Assembly: GCA_947577075.1 (NCBI GenBank)
Contig: CANPTW010000012.1
Location: forward strand, 1-61,328
DNA length: 61,328 nt
Source of the DNA: an uncultured Oscillibacter sp.
Lineage (GTDB): Bacteria > Bacillota > Clostridia > Oscillospirales > Oscillospiraceae
Direction of reading: 5' to 3'
Below are positions 32,435 to 41,389 of the stretch, one piece after another. A program made the translations under genes and the position numbers. Under the pieces are notes generated by a model. It saw nothing but the letters and a program-made list of their open reading frames with translations, was not told the DNA's origin and did no database searches. Each line of letters begins with the position of its first letter. Within the stretch, counting starts at the first letter, position 1.

Positions 32435-35400
32435 TTATTCCGTTTCCTGGGCGTGAATGGGATAGTCCTCCAGCACATCCAGGAGCCGGGAATAGTCCTG
32501 GGAAGCCAGGTGGGTGTACCGGGCCCAGCGGTTCCGGCACTGGTTCCGGGCCTCTGCCAGAAGGGCCTCCGCCGCCTCGGGGAAGGTCCGCTGGAGGGAG
32601 TTGAACCGGACCTCGCCCATGAAGAATTCCCGGAGATCGTACCGGGGCTCCGTGAAGTCCAGGACAAAGGGGTTCTTGCCCTCCAGCTTCCGCTTGGGGT
32701 CATAGCGGTAGAGAACCCAATAGCCGCTCTTCACCGCCAGCCGGGCCTCCTCCTGGGCCCAGGCCATGCCCTTGACGATGCCGTGGTTGATGCAGGGGGC
32801 GTAGGCCACAATCAGGGACGGCCCGTCGTGGGCCTCCGCCTCCCGGAGGGCCTTGATGTACTGGGCGGGGTCCGCCCCCAGGGCGACAGACGCCACATAC
32901 ACGTTCTGGTACTGGGCGGCCAGCATCCCCAGATCCTTCTTCTCCGTCCGCTTGCCCGCGGCGGCGAACTGGGCCACCGCGCCGAAGGGCGTGGCCTTGG
33001 AGGACTGGCCGCCGGTGTTGGAGTAGACCTCCGTGTCCACCACCAGGATGTTCACGTCCTCCCCGGAGGCCAGCACGTGGTCCAGTCCGCCGTAGCCGAT
33101 GTCATAGGCCCAGCCGTCCCCGCCGTACATCCACATGCTCTTTTTCACCAGCTGGTCCTGGGCCCGGCGGACGGCCTCGAGCTTCTCCCCGGTTTCGGAG
33201 GTGGTTTTCAGAGCCTCGATCACCGCGTCGCTCAGTTCAATGGTCCGCTGCTTATCCTCGAAACCCGCAAGCCACGCGGAGAGGGCGGCCTTCAAAGTCT
33301 CGTCCCGTGTTTCCTCCATCAGCTCCCGGGCCTCCCGCTGGAGGCGGAGGCGCTGCTGGCGGACGCTGAGGACCATGCCCAGGGAGTACTCGGCGTTATT
33401 CTCAAAGAGGGAGTTGGAGAGGGCCGGGCCCCTCCCGTTGGGCTTGGTGGTGTAGGGGTAGCTGGGGACGCTGAAGCCCCAGGCCTGGGTGCAGCCCGTG
33501 GCGTTGGCCACCACCATCCGCTCGCCGAAGAGCTGGGTGAGGAGCTTCATGTAAGGCGTCTCGCCGCAGCCCGCGCAGGCCCCGGAGAACTCCAGCAGGG
33601 GCTGCTCGTACTGGCTGCCCTTGACGGTGAACTTGTTCATGGGGTTTTCCTTGGGGGAGAGGGAGAGGCTGTAGTCCCAACCCGTCTGCTGGGGCATCTC
33701 CTCCTCGATGGGCCGCATGACGATGGCCTTTTCCTTGGCAATGCAGGCGGCGGCGCAGGTGCCGCAGCCCGTGCAGTCCAGGGGGTCCACCTGGATGCGG
33801 AAGCGGAGGCCCTCGAAGCCCTTGCCCTTGGCCTCTTTCGTCACGTAGCCCGCCGGGGCCTTTTGGACCTCCTCCTCATTTAAAAGGAAGGGCCGGATGG
33901 CGGCGTGGGGGCACATGAGGGAGCAGAGGTTGCAGCCGATGCAGTTTTCCGGGAGCCAGCTGGCCACGTGGGAGGCGAAGCCCCGCTTCTCGTACTGGGA
34001 GGTGGACATGGGGACGCTGCCGTCCGCCGCGTCCTGGAAGGCGCTGACGGGGAGGCTGTCGCCCTTCTGGGCGTTGACGGCCCGCATCACCGTCCGGACG
34101 TACCAGGGGGAAGTCGTATCCTTCTCCTCCGGCTCGTCGGGGAGATCCGCCCAGGCGGCGGGGACGGCGATTTCATGGAGCCCCGCCAGGCCCGCATCCA
34201 CGGCGGCGCAGTTCATGCTGACCACCTTTTCGCCCTTGCGGCCGTAGGTCTTTTGGATGGCGGCCTTCATGTACTCCACGGCCTCCGCCACCGGCAGGAC
34301 GCCGGAGAGCTTGAAGAAGGCGGCCTGCAGGACGCTGTTGGTCCGGTTCCCCAGGCCGATGGCCTCGGCGGCGGCATTGGCGTCGATGGTGTAGAATTTC
34401 GCCTTGCGCTCCGCCAGGAGGCGCTTCACCTTATTGGGCAGGTGGGTCTCCAGGTCGGCGTCGGGCCAGTTGCAGTTCAGGAGGAAGGTTCCGCCGGGCT
34501 TCAGCTCGTTGACAATATCATATTTGGCGATATAGCTCTGGTTATGGCAGGCGATGAAGTCCGCCATGGTGACATAATATGTAGAGAGGATCGGGGTGTG
34601 GCCGAAGCGCAGGTGGCTCTTTGTCACGCCGCCGGACTTTTTGGTGTCGTACTCAAAGTAGGCCTGGACGTATTGATCCGTATTGTCCCCGATGATCTTG
34701 ATGGAGTTTTTATTGGCCCCCACGGTGCCGTCGGACCCCAGGCCCCAGAACTTGCAGCTGATGGTCCGGGAATCGGCGGTGACCACGTTTTCCCCCACGG
34801 GGAGGGAGTGGTGGGTCACGTCGTCGGTGATGCCCACGGTGAAGTGGTCCTTCTGCTCTCCCGCCATGTTGTCGTAGACGGCGATCATCTGGGCCGGGGT
34901 GGTGTCCTTGCTGGAGAGGCCGTAGCGCCCGCCCAGCACCTGGACCTGGCGGCTGCCGTGCTGGAGGACGGAGCACACGTCCTTGTAGAGGGGCTCGCCT
35001 CCCGCGCCGGGCTCCTTGGTCCGGTCCAGAACGGTCAGCAGCCTGCAGCTCTCCGGCAGGGCGGCCAGGAAGTGCTCCGCGCTGAAGGGCCGGTACAGCC
35101 GGACCTGGAGGAAGCCCACCCGGCGGCCCTGGGCATTCAGGTGCTTGACCACCTCCTGGAGGCAGCCGGAGACGCTGCCCATGGCGATGACCACCTGTTC
35201 CGCCTGGGGGTCGCCGTAGTAGTTGAAGAGCTTGTAGTCCCGCCCCGTCAGGGCGGACATTTGGGCCAGGTAGTCCTCCACAATGCCGGGGACCGCGTCG
35301 TAGTAGGGGTTCACCGCCTCCCGGAGCTGGAAGGCCGTGTCCGGGTTGATGACGGTGGAGCGCATGAGGGGGTGCTCGCTGTTCAGGGCATTGGCCCGGA

Positions 35401-36001
35401 AGCGGTCCAGGGCCTCCCGGTCCACCATCTTGGCCAAATCGCCGTAGTCCAGCACGTCGATCTTCTGGATCTCGTGGGAGGTGCGGAAGCCGTCGAAGAA
35501 GTGCATGAAGGGCACCCGGGAACGGATGGCGGAGAGGTGGGCCACCGCCGCCAGGTCCATGCACTCCTGGACGCAGGAGGAAGCCAGCTGGGCAAAGCCC
35601 GTCTGGCGGCAGGCCATCACGTCGGAGTGGTCCCCGAAGATGGAGAAGGCGCTGGTGCCCACGGTCCGGGCGGCCACGTGGATGACCCCGGGGAGAAGCT
35701 GGCCCGCGATGCGGTACAGGGGGGGCACCATCAGCATCAGGCCCTGGCTGGCGGTGTAGCTGGTGGTGAGGGCCCCGGCCTCCAGCGAGCCGTGCATGGC
35801 CCCGCAGGCCCCGGCCTCGCTCTGCATCTCCATGAGGCGCACCGGCTGGCCGAAGATGTTCTTCATCCCGTTGGCGGCCCAGGTGTCCACGTGCTCCGCC
35901 ATGGGACTGGAGGGCGTGATGGGATAGATGGTTGCGACCTCGGTAAAGGCGTAGCTTGCGTAGGCGGCGGCCTCGTTGCCGTCCATGGTTTTGCGTTTCA
36001 T
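32435..36001 (-). CDS. nifJ: Pyruvate:ferredoxin (flavodoxin) oxidoreductase
   Basis: 1188 aa single-chain enzyme, the usual length. It converts pyruvate and CoA to acetyl-CoA and CO2, reducing ferredoxin, a central step of anaerobic fermentation. The N-terminus has YPITPSSPMAE. Two 4Fe-4S ferredoxin motifs lie near residues 683 (ENCIGCNLCSLMCPH) and 745 (DCTGCGTCAAACI). The C-terminal thiamine diphosphate part has GACAGCGETPY, GDGWAYDIGYGG and EVYSNTGGQSSKATP. An oxygen-sensitive enzyme like this supports a strictly anaerobic host. Monocistronic, with its own promoter and terminator. Confidence 0.97.
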   Translation of the reverse strand: MKRKTMDGNEAAAYASYAFTEVATIYPITPSSPMAEHVDTWAANGMKNIFGQPVRLMEMQSEAGACGAMHGSLEAGALTTSYTASQGLMLMVPPLYRIAGQLLPGVIHVAARTVGTSAFSIFGDHSDVMACRQTGFAQLASSCVQECMDLAAVAHLSAIRSRVPFMHFFDGFRTSHEIQKIDVLDYGDLAKMVDREALDRFRANALNSEHPLMRSTVINPDTAFQLREAVNPYYDAVPGIVEDYLAQMSALTGRDYKLFNYYGDPQAEQVVIAMGSVSGCLQEVVKHLNAQGRRVGFLQVRLYRPFSAEHFLAALPESCRLLTVLDRTKEPGAGGEPLYKDVCSVLQHGSRQVQVLGGRYGLSSKDTTPAQMIAVYDNMAGEQKDHFTVGITDDVTHHSLPVGENVVTADSRTISCKFWGLGSDGTVGANKNSIKIIGDNTDQYVQAYFEYDTKKSGGVTKSHLRFGHTPILSTYYVTMADFIACHNQSYIAKYDIVNELKPGGTFLLNCNWPDADLETHLPNKVKRLLAERKAKFYTIDANAAAEAIGLGNRTNSVLQAAFFKLSGVLPVAEAVEYMKAAIQKTYGRKGEKVVSMNCAAVDAGLAGLHEIAVPAAWADLPDEPEEKDTTSPWYVRTVMRAVNAQKGDSLPVSAFQDAADGSVPMSTSQYEKRGFASHVASWLPENCIGCNLCSLMCPHAAIRPFLLNEEEVQKAPAGYVTKEAKGKGFEGLRFRIQVDPLDCTGCGTCAAACIAKEKAIVMRPIEEEMPQQTGWDYSLSLSPKENPMNKFTVKGSQYEQPLLEFSGACAGCGETPYMKLLTQLFGERMVVANATGCTQAWGFSVPSYPYTTKPNGRGPALSNSLFENNAEYSLGMVLSVRQQRLRLQREARELMEETRDETLKAALSAWLAGFEDKQRTIELSDAVIEALKTTSETGEKLEAVRRAQDQLVKKSMWMYGGDGWAYDIGYGGLDHVLASGEDVNILVVDTEVYSNTGGQSSKATPFGAVAQFAAAGKRTEKKDLGMLAAQYQNVYVASVALGADPAQYIKALREAEAHDGPSLIVAYAPCINHGIVKGMAWAQEEARLAVKSGYWVLYRYDPKRKLEGKNPFVLDFTEPRYDLREFFMGEVRFNSLQRTFPEAAEALLAEARNQCRNRWARYTHLASQDYSRLLDVLEDYPIHAQETE

Positions 36002-36066
36002 AATAGCTCCCCCTTCTCTGATCTGCCCGGCGGGCTCCTGTCCGGGGCAGAAGAATTCATATGTCT

Positions 36067-36095
36067 ATTATGACACGCAGACATCAGACTGTCAA
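36067..36095 (-). promoter_or_regulatory. Strong promoter for nifJ
   Basis: Minus strand perfect TTGACA (36095-36090), a 17-base spacer and CATAAT (36072-36067). Confidence 0.8.
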
Positions 36096-36197
36096 GGAAA
36101 GACTTGCCGGCGCCGCCAACCCTTCGGGCGCCGGATTTATCTCCATAGGAAAGACGCGTGCCGGGAAAGGAGGGGGGCCCTCGGCGGAAAGAGAGCG

Positions 36198-36224
36198 AAA
36201 AAAGGGGCGCCGGACAGGCGCCCC
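36198..36224 (-). terminator. Terminator after the chemoreceptor gene
   Basis: 8-bp GC stem (36224-36217 with 36211-36204), a 5-base loop and six T on the minus strand. It lies about 90 bases beyond the stop. Confidence 0.8.
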
Positions 36225-36310
36225 CTTCGGACGGTCAAAAAATGCGGAAACCGGATTTGCCGGAAGGGAGGGGTGCGGGCGGGAAACCCGGAAAGGGTTC
36301 CTCCCGCTGC

Positions 36311-37897
36311 TTACAGATTCGCGAATACATCCACCTGCCGCCGCAGCTCCCCCACAATTTCCTGGTTGGTGTCCATGCCGGAGGCGATGCCGGTCATATC
36401 CTCCGCCAGGGTGTGGGTGTTTCCGGTTATGCCGGTGACGCCGGAAACGGCGCCGTCCACCGCGCCGGATATGGCGGAGATGGAGGCGGCGATTTCCGCC
36501 ATGGCCGTGCGGAGCCGGTCCGCCTGCCGGGTAAAGCTCTCCATGGAGTCCTCAATATAGGCGGCGTCGTCCCGGTATTGCCGGCCCGATTGGACGGACC
36601 GCTCCAGCTGGGTCAGGACGGCCCGCCCCAGATAGTTCGCCAGCTCCTGGGCGCTGCCGGAGAGGTAGTCCACCGCCCCGGTGACCACCTCGCTCACCTC
36701 CTGGATGTGGCTGGCAGTCTCCGCGCAGGAGTCGGCCAGGCGGCGGATTTCCCGGGCCACCACCGCGAAGCCCTTTCCCGCCTCCCCGGCCCGGGTGGCC
36801 TCCACGGACGCGTTGATGGCGATCAGATCGGTGGAGGAGGAAATCGAGAGAATGTCCTTGGTCAGGGTGCCGATCCGGTCCACGCTCCGGCTCTTTTCGA
36901 TGGCCTGATTGAGAAGGCCCATGATTTCTTCGGTCTTGGCCCGGACCTCCTCCATCTCCGCGCGGGCGGACTGTTCCATCGCCTCCGCCCGGCCCCGCAT
37001 TTCCACGGAATAGGCCGTGATGGCGGAGCACTCCTCCGCCATGCGGACCGCGTCGTCCTGGGTGCCGGAGGCGCTGGCCGTGATGGCGGCGGTGTTTCCG
37101 GCGATTTCCTCCAGGGCGGCGGAGAGCTGCTCGGTCAGCCTGGAGAGCTTCCGGGCGCTGCCGCTGGAGGTGCGGGTCCGCCTGCGGACCTCGCCCACCA
37201 CGCCGCTGATGCGCTGGGAGCTGTCCTGAAGGGTGCTCATGGCGCCCCGTATGGGGGCGACGACGTATTTCCGGATGATCCGCAGGGCCGCCCAGACCAG
37301 AATTACGCCCGCGGTCAGGGTGGCGGCGCTGGTAATCAGTGAAATGACGTACACGCCGAACAGGCGGCCGCGGGCCGCCTCCGCCTGGGCGCCGACAGAG
37401 TCGGAAAGAGCGTCCAGACCCTGTTCCGCGGCGCCGCTCCGGCCGGCCACGTCCCCGTTGGCCATGGCGTAGGCCTCCTGGGTTTTGCTGTCGGCGCTGG
37501 CGCAGACCAGATAGACCAGGGCGTGCTTGAAGGCGTCGTAATCCTCCAGCAGGGAGCGGTAGACCGATTCATCTCCCTCCGGGACGAAGGGCCGGTAGTC
37601 CGCCAGCTTTTCGTCCAATTCCGCCTCCTCGGCTTTGATTTCCTGCACCAGCCGGATCATGGTGGCGTGGTCCGCCGCCACGATGTGGCTGAGGGCCAGC
37701 CGGTGGATATCCATCATGGAACGGCGAATATCCTCCAGCCTGGCCTCGCTGACCATGTATTCATCCACGATGGTTCCGGCGTTTGCGTGGACGTTGTTAA
37801 TGCTGAATACCGCCAGAATATTGGACAGCAGAGTCACCAGCCCCAGCAGGACGACGGGCAGAATCAGACGCTGCTGCAAGGTAAGCTTGCCTTTCAT
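36311..37897 (-). CDS. Methyl-accepting chemotaxis protein, four-helix-bundle sensor type
   Basis: 528 aa chemoreceptor. A helix at about 10-32 and a second at about 183-207 frame a helical extracytoplasmic sensor of about 150 residues with no catalytic motif. The cytoplasmic signalling part has the tip TDLIAINASVEATRAGE followed by GKGFAVVAREIRRLA. It lies 37 bases after a solute-binding lipoprotein gene on the same strand and probably reads the loaded form of that protein. No chemotaxis adaptor genes are close by. Confidence 0.93.
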   Translation of the reverse strand: MKGKLTLQQRLILPVVLLGLVTLLSNILAVFSINNVHANAGTIVDEYMVSEARLEDIRRSMMDIHRLALSHIVAADHATMIRLVQEIKAEEAELDEKLADYRPFVPEGDESVYRSLLEDYDAFKHALVYLVCASADSKTQEAYAMANGDVAGRSGAAEQGLDALSDSVGAQAEAARGRLFGVYVISLITSAATLTAGVILVWAALRIIRKYVVAPIRGAMSTLQDSSQRISGVVGEVRRRTRTSSGSARKLSRLTEQLSAALEEIAGNTAAITASASGTQDDAVRMAEECSAITAYSVEMRGRAEAMEQSARAEMEEVRAKTEEIMGLLNQAIEKSRSVDRIGTLTKDILSISSSTDLIAINASVEATRAGEAGKGFAVVAREIRRLADSCAETASHIQEVSEVVTGAVDYLSGSAQELANYLGRAVLTQLERSVQSGRQYRDDAAYIEDSMESFTRQADRLRTAMAEIAASISAISGAVDGAVSGVTGITGNTHTLAEDMTGIASGMDTNQEIVGELRRQVDVFANL

Positions 37898-37934
37898 GTG
37901 TCCCCTCCCAAGAAATGAATGGAATCCGCGCGGA

Positions 37935-39170
37935 CTATCGCGCCGTCACACCCTCCGCCATGTGGTCCAGCTGGGCCTGGAGGGACGCGCCGGAGGGGTT
38001 CCCCCGGGCGCAGCTCCCGGCAAACTCCGCCACCGGGTCCCAGAATTTTCCGCCCACCCGCTGAAGCTGGGAATACTCCGACTGGGCCAGCAGCGCCGCG
38101 ATGGCCGGGGAAGCCTGGACCTCCGGCGAGGCGGCGGCGCGGATGTTGGAGGGGCCCTGCCCCCGCAGGCTGAAGCGAAGGCGCTGATTTTCCTCGCTGG
38201 TGATCCACTGGGCCAGCCGGGCCGCCCATTGGGGATTTTGGGAATAGGCGTTCACGCCGATCAGCTTGCATCCGGAGAAGGAGGCCATTTGGACCTGCCG
38301 GTCCCCGCAGGTATAGGTGGGGAGCTTGGCGGCTCCGGCGTTCTCGCCCCAGGCCTCCCGGATGGCCACCGCGTTCCAGACGCCGCTGATTCCCGCGGCC
38401 ACCGAGCCGTCCCGCACGCCCTCCAGAAACTCCGTGTCCGTCCGGCTGGCGAAGCCGGGGCTGGCGGCGATGGCGAGCATGGCCCGGGCCACGTCTATGC
38501 CGGCGATGGGACCCTCCGTGCTGTTCCAGGTGCAGTAATTGGTCAGGCCGTCCTCGTTCAGGCCCACTTCCAGGCCGGTATTGCCGAAAAAGGAATAGAC
38601 ATACCAGGCCGAGGACCAGTCCATCGTCACCAGCCGCCCCGCGGCCGCCGCGGCCTCCAGCATCCGGTCCAGGCTTTGGACGTCTTCTTCCGAGAAGCAG
38701 GATTTGTCGTAATAGAGAAAGTACCCGTTGTCCGCCGTCAGGGGATAGGCGTACAGCGTATCCCCAACGCTGGCCGCTTCCACGGAGGCAGAGAGATTGG
38801 CAGCCCGGATTTCCTCCGCGTTTTCAATGGGGTCCAGGGCTCCGGCGGCGGCCAGGGCGGCGACCTGGTCGTCGGCAAAGGCGAACACGTCGGCTCCGCT
38901 CTCCAGGCCGCCCAGCAGGGCGTCCTTGCAGCTGGATTCGCTCTGGGGCTGATAGGTGATCCGGAAGCGGGCCTCCCCGGCGTAGCGGGACTGGAAGGAG
39001 GCGAAAATCTCCTGGAGAAGGGCCTCGTCCTCTTCCGCCCCCCATACGGTGAGGGCGACCGTCTGCTCCTCCGTGCCGCCGTCCGCCGGAACGGGGGGAG
39101 CTTCTCCGCAGGCGGACAGGAGAAAGAGCGCTCCTATGGACAAGAGCAGGAGAAGATAGTTCCGTTTCAT
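37935..39170 (-). CDS. Extracellular solute-binding lipoprotein (ABC type, no permease nearby)
   Basis: 411 aa. A lipoprotein signal peptide ends in LLSAC (Cys21), then a short linker and a maltose/glycerol-phosphate-type binding fold: ALTVWGAEEDEALLQ, GADVFAFADDQV, YAYPLTADNGYFLYYDKS, and the late AYSQNPQWAARLAQWITSEENQ. Such proteins normally feed CUT1 sugar transporters. Here it is followed by a chemoreceptor and no permease, so it is more likely a sensor for taxis. The ligand is unknown, with a sugar most likely. Confidence 0.88.
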   Translation of the reverse strand: MKRNYLLLLLSIGALFLLSACGEAPPVPADGGTEEQTVALTVWGAEEDEALLQEIFASFQSRYAGEARFRITYQPQSESSCKDALLGGLESGADVFAFADDQVAALAAAGALDPIENAEEIRAANLSASVEAASVGDTLYAYPLTADNGYFLYYDKSCFSEEDVQSLDRMLEAAAAAGRLVTMDWSSAWYVYSFFGNTGLEVGLNEDGLTNYCTWNSTEGPIAGIDVARAMLAIAASPGFASRTDTEFLEGVRDGSVAAGISGVWNAVAIREAWGENAGAAKLPTYTCGDRQVQMASFSGCKLIGVNAYSQNPQWAARLAQWITSEENQRLRFSLRGQGPSNIRAAASPEVQASPAIAALLAQSEYSQLQRVGGKFWDPVAEFAGSCARGNPSGASLQAQLDHMAEGVTAR

Positions 39171-39247
39171 AGCGTCAGGCCCTCCGGTTCATTCCGGCAG
39201 CCATGCGCCGCAGGCGCGGGCGGCTGTCCGGGAAGATCACGGCGGAT

Positions 39248-39276
39248 ATTATACCATCTCTTCCGATGGTTGGCAA
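39248..39276 (-). promoter_or_regulatory. Promoter for the binding protein/chemoreceptor pair
   Basis: Minus strand TTGCCA (39276-39271), a 17-base spacer and perfect TATAAT (39253-39248), about 78 bases before the ATG. Confidence 0.75.
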
Positions 39277-39313
39277 TGACGTTTTTGGGGCGGAGCGCCC
39301 CGTCTGGCAGCCG

Positions 39314-40357
39314 TCAGCCCTCCAGGTTTTCCGCGCACAGGATATGAATCCGCCCTTGGGGCCGCCCGGCTTCCAGGGGCCTTTTTTTCCGCAGGTGGTC
39401 CCGCAGCAGCAGCAGGGGGGCGCAGCCCTGGCGCTTTAAATCCTGGGGGATCGTAAAGTCCACCGCGCCGGCTTGGATGAGCTTCCGGACGCTCTCGTTG
39501 ATGTCGTGGCAGACCACGTGGACCCGGCCGGTCCTTCCGGCCCGCTGGATAGCGGCGCAGCAGCCGGAAACGCTGAGGTTCGCCATGTAGATCCCCCGCA
39601 GGTCCGGCCATTTCTCCAGGGACTCGGAAACCACCCGGAGGGTCGTCTCATAGTCGTTATAGGTTTCCCGGACAACGATCTGCTCCGCCGGAAAGCCCAG
39701 CTCCGCCAGCCGCTCCCGGAAGCCGTCCAGCCGCCGGCGGTGGCCGTCGAACTTCAGGTTTCCGGCGGTGGCCAGGATGGGCCCCCGGCGGTCAACGCAC
39801 TTATAGAGCAGCCCGGCGGCGACCCGGCCCGCCTGGCGGATATCCTGGCCCACGAAGCACAGCCGCCCGCTCTCCGGCAGGTCCGAGTTGAAGGTGACGC
39901 AGGGGATTCCCGCTTCCACGCCGGCCGCGATCCAGCCTTGAATCGCCGGGTCGTTGACGGCGCAGACCGCAAAGCCCTCCGCCCCCTCCGCCTTCATGGC
40001 CTCCAGCAGCTCCACCGCCTCCTGGGGCAGGTCCGTCTCACAGCGGCGGACCAGCACCCGCACGTTTGATTCCTCCAGTTCCTCGCATGCCTGACGGACG
40101 CCCTCCGTCACCTCCGTGCGGAACTGGCCCTCCCAGTTGGGCAGCAGGACGCCCAGGGTCAGCGGGCGGAGGGCGGCGTCCGCCTGCCGCCGGTAGACCT
40201 CCCGGGGGGAGACGTAGCCCAGCTCCCGCATGGCCTCCAAAACCCGCCGCCGGGCCTCCTCGTTTACATGGGGCCGGTCGTTCAGGACCCGGTCCACCGT
40301 CCCGCGGGAGACTCCCGCCAGCTCCGCTACCATTTGCATTGTCGGTCTGCTTTTCAT
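39314..40357 (-). CDS. LacI family transcriptional regulator
   Basis: 347 aa, the usual length. The N-terminal helix-turn-helix and hinge helix are clear (MQMVAELAGVSRGTVDRVLN, then RRRVLEAMRELGYV). The remainder is a sugar-binding-protein-like effector domain (LTLGVLLPNWEGQF, FVGQDIRQAGRVAAGLL, VHVVCHDINESV). It is divergent from a TIM-barrel isomerase and an IolG-like dehydrogenase and probably represses both directions through the two similar palindromes in the shared intergenic region. The effector is probably a cyclitol or sugar. Confidence 0.93.
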   Translation of the reverse strand: MKSRPTMQMVAELAGVSRGTVDRVLNDRPHVNEEARRRVLEAMRELGYVSPREVYRRQADAALRPLTLGVLLPNWEGQFRTEVTEGVRQACEELEESNVRVLVRRCETDLPQEAVELLEAMKAEGAEGFAVCAVNDPAIQGWIAAGVEAGIPCVTFNSDLPESGRLCFVGQDIRQAGRVAAGLLYKCVDRRGPILATAGNLKFDGHRRRLDGFRERLAELGFPAEQIVVRETYNDYETTLRVVSESLEKWPDLRGIYMANLSVSGCCAAIQRAGRTGRVHVVCHDINESVRKLIQAGAVDFTIPQDLKRQGCAPLLLLRDHLRKKRPLEAGRPQGRIHILCAENLEG

Positions 40358-40375
40358 GGCTGCCGCCTCCTGTTG

Positions 40376-40387
40376 TGTGCCTGCACA
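40376..40387. promoter_or_regulatory. Candidate LacI operator on the regulator's own side
   Basis: Perfect inverted repeat TGTGC-CT-GCACA. It lies just downstream of the -10 box of the regulator's promoter (40404-40399), where binding would block transcription. It shares half-sites with the palindrome at 40538. Confidence 0.55.
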
Positions 40388-40398
40388 ATGTCGCTTCT

Positions 40399-40427
40399 AT
40401 CATATACAGAAACACATTTTTTGTCAA
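40399..40427 (-). promoter_or_regulatory. Promoter for the LacI-type regulator
   Basis: Minus strand TTGACA (40427-40422), a 17-base spacer and TATGAT (40404-40399). Confidence 0.75.
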
Positions 40428-40493
40428 TGCGCAAAAAGCAGAGGCCCTTTTTTGGCGGATTTGCCCATTTTTAAGCAGCCGCGTGGTTCGCTA

Positions 40494-40521
40494 TTGACTT
40501 TTGCCCCGCATGTGCTATTAT
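40494..40521 (+). promoter_or_regulatory. Promoter for the isomerase/dehydrogenase operon
   Basis: TTGACT (40494-40499), a 16-base spacer and TATTAT (40516-40521). TGTGC occurs as a direct repeat at 40511 and 40521. Confidence 0.7.
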
Positions 40522-40537
40522 GTGCTTAATCTGAAAA

Positions 40538-40550
40538 TGTGCAAAGCACA
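40538..40550. promoter_or_regulatory. Candidate LacI operator on the catabolic side
   Basis: Perfect inverted repeat TGTGC-AAA-GCACA, about 10 bases past the predicted transcription start and before the AAGGAGG site of the isomerase gene. Confidence 0.6.
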
Positions 40551-40575
40551 AATTGAGCAAGGAGGACGCCAAGCC

Positions 40576-41361
40576 ATGACCTTTCAAACATCAGCCTGCA
40601 TTGAGCCCATGTACCGTGAGCTTCCCTTCCTGGAGCGGTTCCAGGCGGCCAAGGACGACGGCTTCGACTTTGTGGAGTTCTGGAGCTGGACGGACAAGGA
40701 CCTGGACGCCGTAAAGGCGGCGGCGGAGGAGGCCGGGATTGGTATCTCCGGCTTCAACGGGGACGCGGACCTCTCCCTCATCGACCCGGAGCAGAAGGAA
40801 GACTACCTGGCCTTCCTCCGCCGGTCCGTGGAGGCGGCGAAGAAGGTGGGGGCCCGGTCCCTCACCATCCACTCCAACGGCCTGGGGGACGGCGGCGTGG
40901 TCATGGACCATTATGACAATCTCAGCGGCACGGTAAAGCTCTGCGCCATGTTCGGCACCCTGAAAGAGTGCGCCAAAATTGCGGAGGAGTCCGGCATCCA
41001 GATGAACCTGGAGCCGCTGAACGTCACCACGGACCACATGGGCAATTTCCTCCAGACCACCCGGATGGCGGCGGAGCTGACCCGGCTGATCGGCTCCCCC
41101 AAGCTCAAGGTCCTCTACGACGTGTACCATATGCAGCTGAACGAGGGCAGCCTCTGCGACAACATCCGGGCCTACGGGGACCAGTTCGGCCACATCCACG
41201 TGGCGGACGCGCCGGGGCGGCACGAGCCCGGCACCGGAGAGATCAACTACGCCAATGTGCTCGCCTGCCTGGAGGAAACCGGCTACACCGGCCTCGTGGG
41301 CTTCGAGCTGCTTCCGAAAACCACCACCGCCGAGGCGGTGAAGGCCATCATGAAACTTTAA
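40576..41361 (+). CDS. Hydroxypyruvate isomerase-like TIM-barrel sugar isomerase
   Basis: 261 aa xylose-isomerase-like barrel (AP endonuclease family 2). Metal-site motifs are visible: NLEPLNV (Glu), VLYDVYHMQ (Asp-x-x-His), FGHIHVADAPGRHEPGTGEI (His and Glu region), VGFELLP (Glu). These resemble hydroxypyruvate isomerase (Hyi/OtnI). The ATG at 40576 has AAGGAGG 10 bases upstream; the frame extends further but without a ribosome site. With the IolG-like gene 28 bases downstream it probably handles a keto-sugar or keto-inositol intermediate. The exact substrate is not certain. Confidence 0.85.
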   Translation: MTFQTSACIEPMYRELPFLERFQAAKDDGFDFVEFWSWTDKDLDAVKAAAEEAGIGISGFNGDADLSLIDPEQKEDYLAFLRRSVEAAKKVGARSLTIHSNGLGDGGVVMDHYDNLSGTVKLCAMFGTLKECAKIAEESGIQMNLEPLNVTTDHMGNFLQTTRMAAELTRLIGSPKLKVLYDVYHMQLNEGSLCDNIRAYGDQFGHIHVADAPGRHEPGTGEINYANVLACLEETGYTGLVGFELLPKTTTAEAVKAIMKL

Positions 41362-41389
41362 ATCCGTTATTAAATAAGGAGAAGCGCAT

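Noticed and set aside
33905..36073. Plus-strand frame of 722 codons opposite nifJ
   Set aside because: Shadow of the oxidoreductase, which carries intact iron-sulfur and thiamine motifs.
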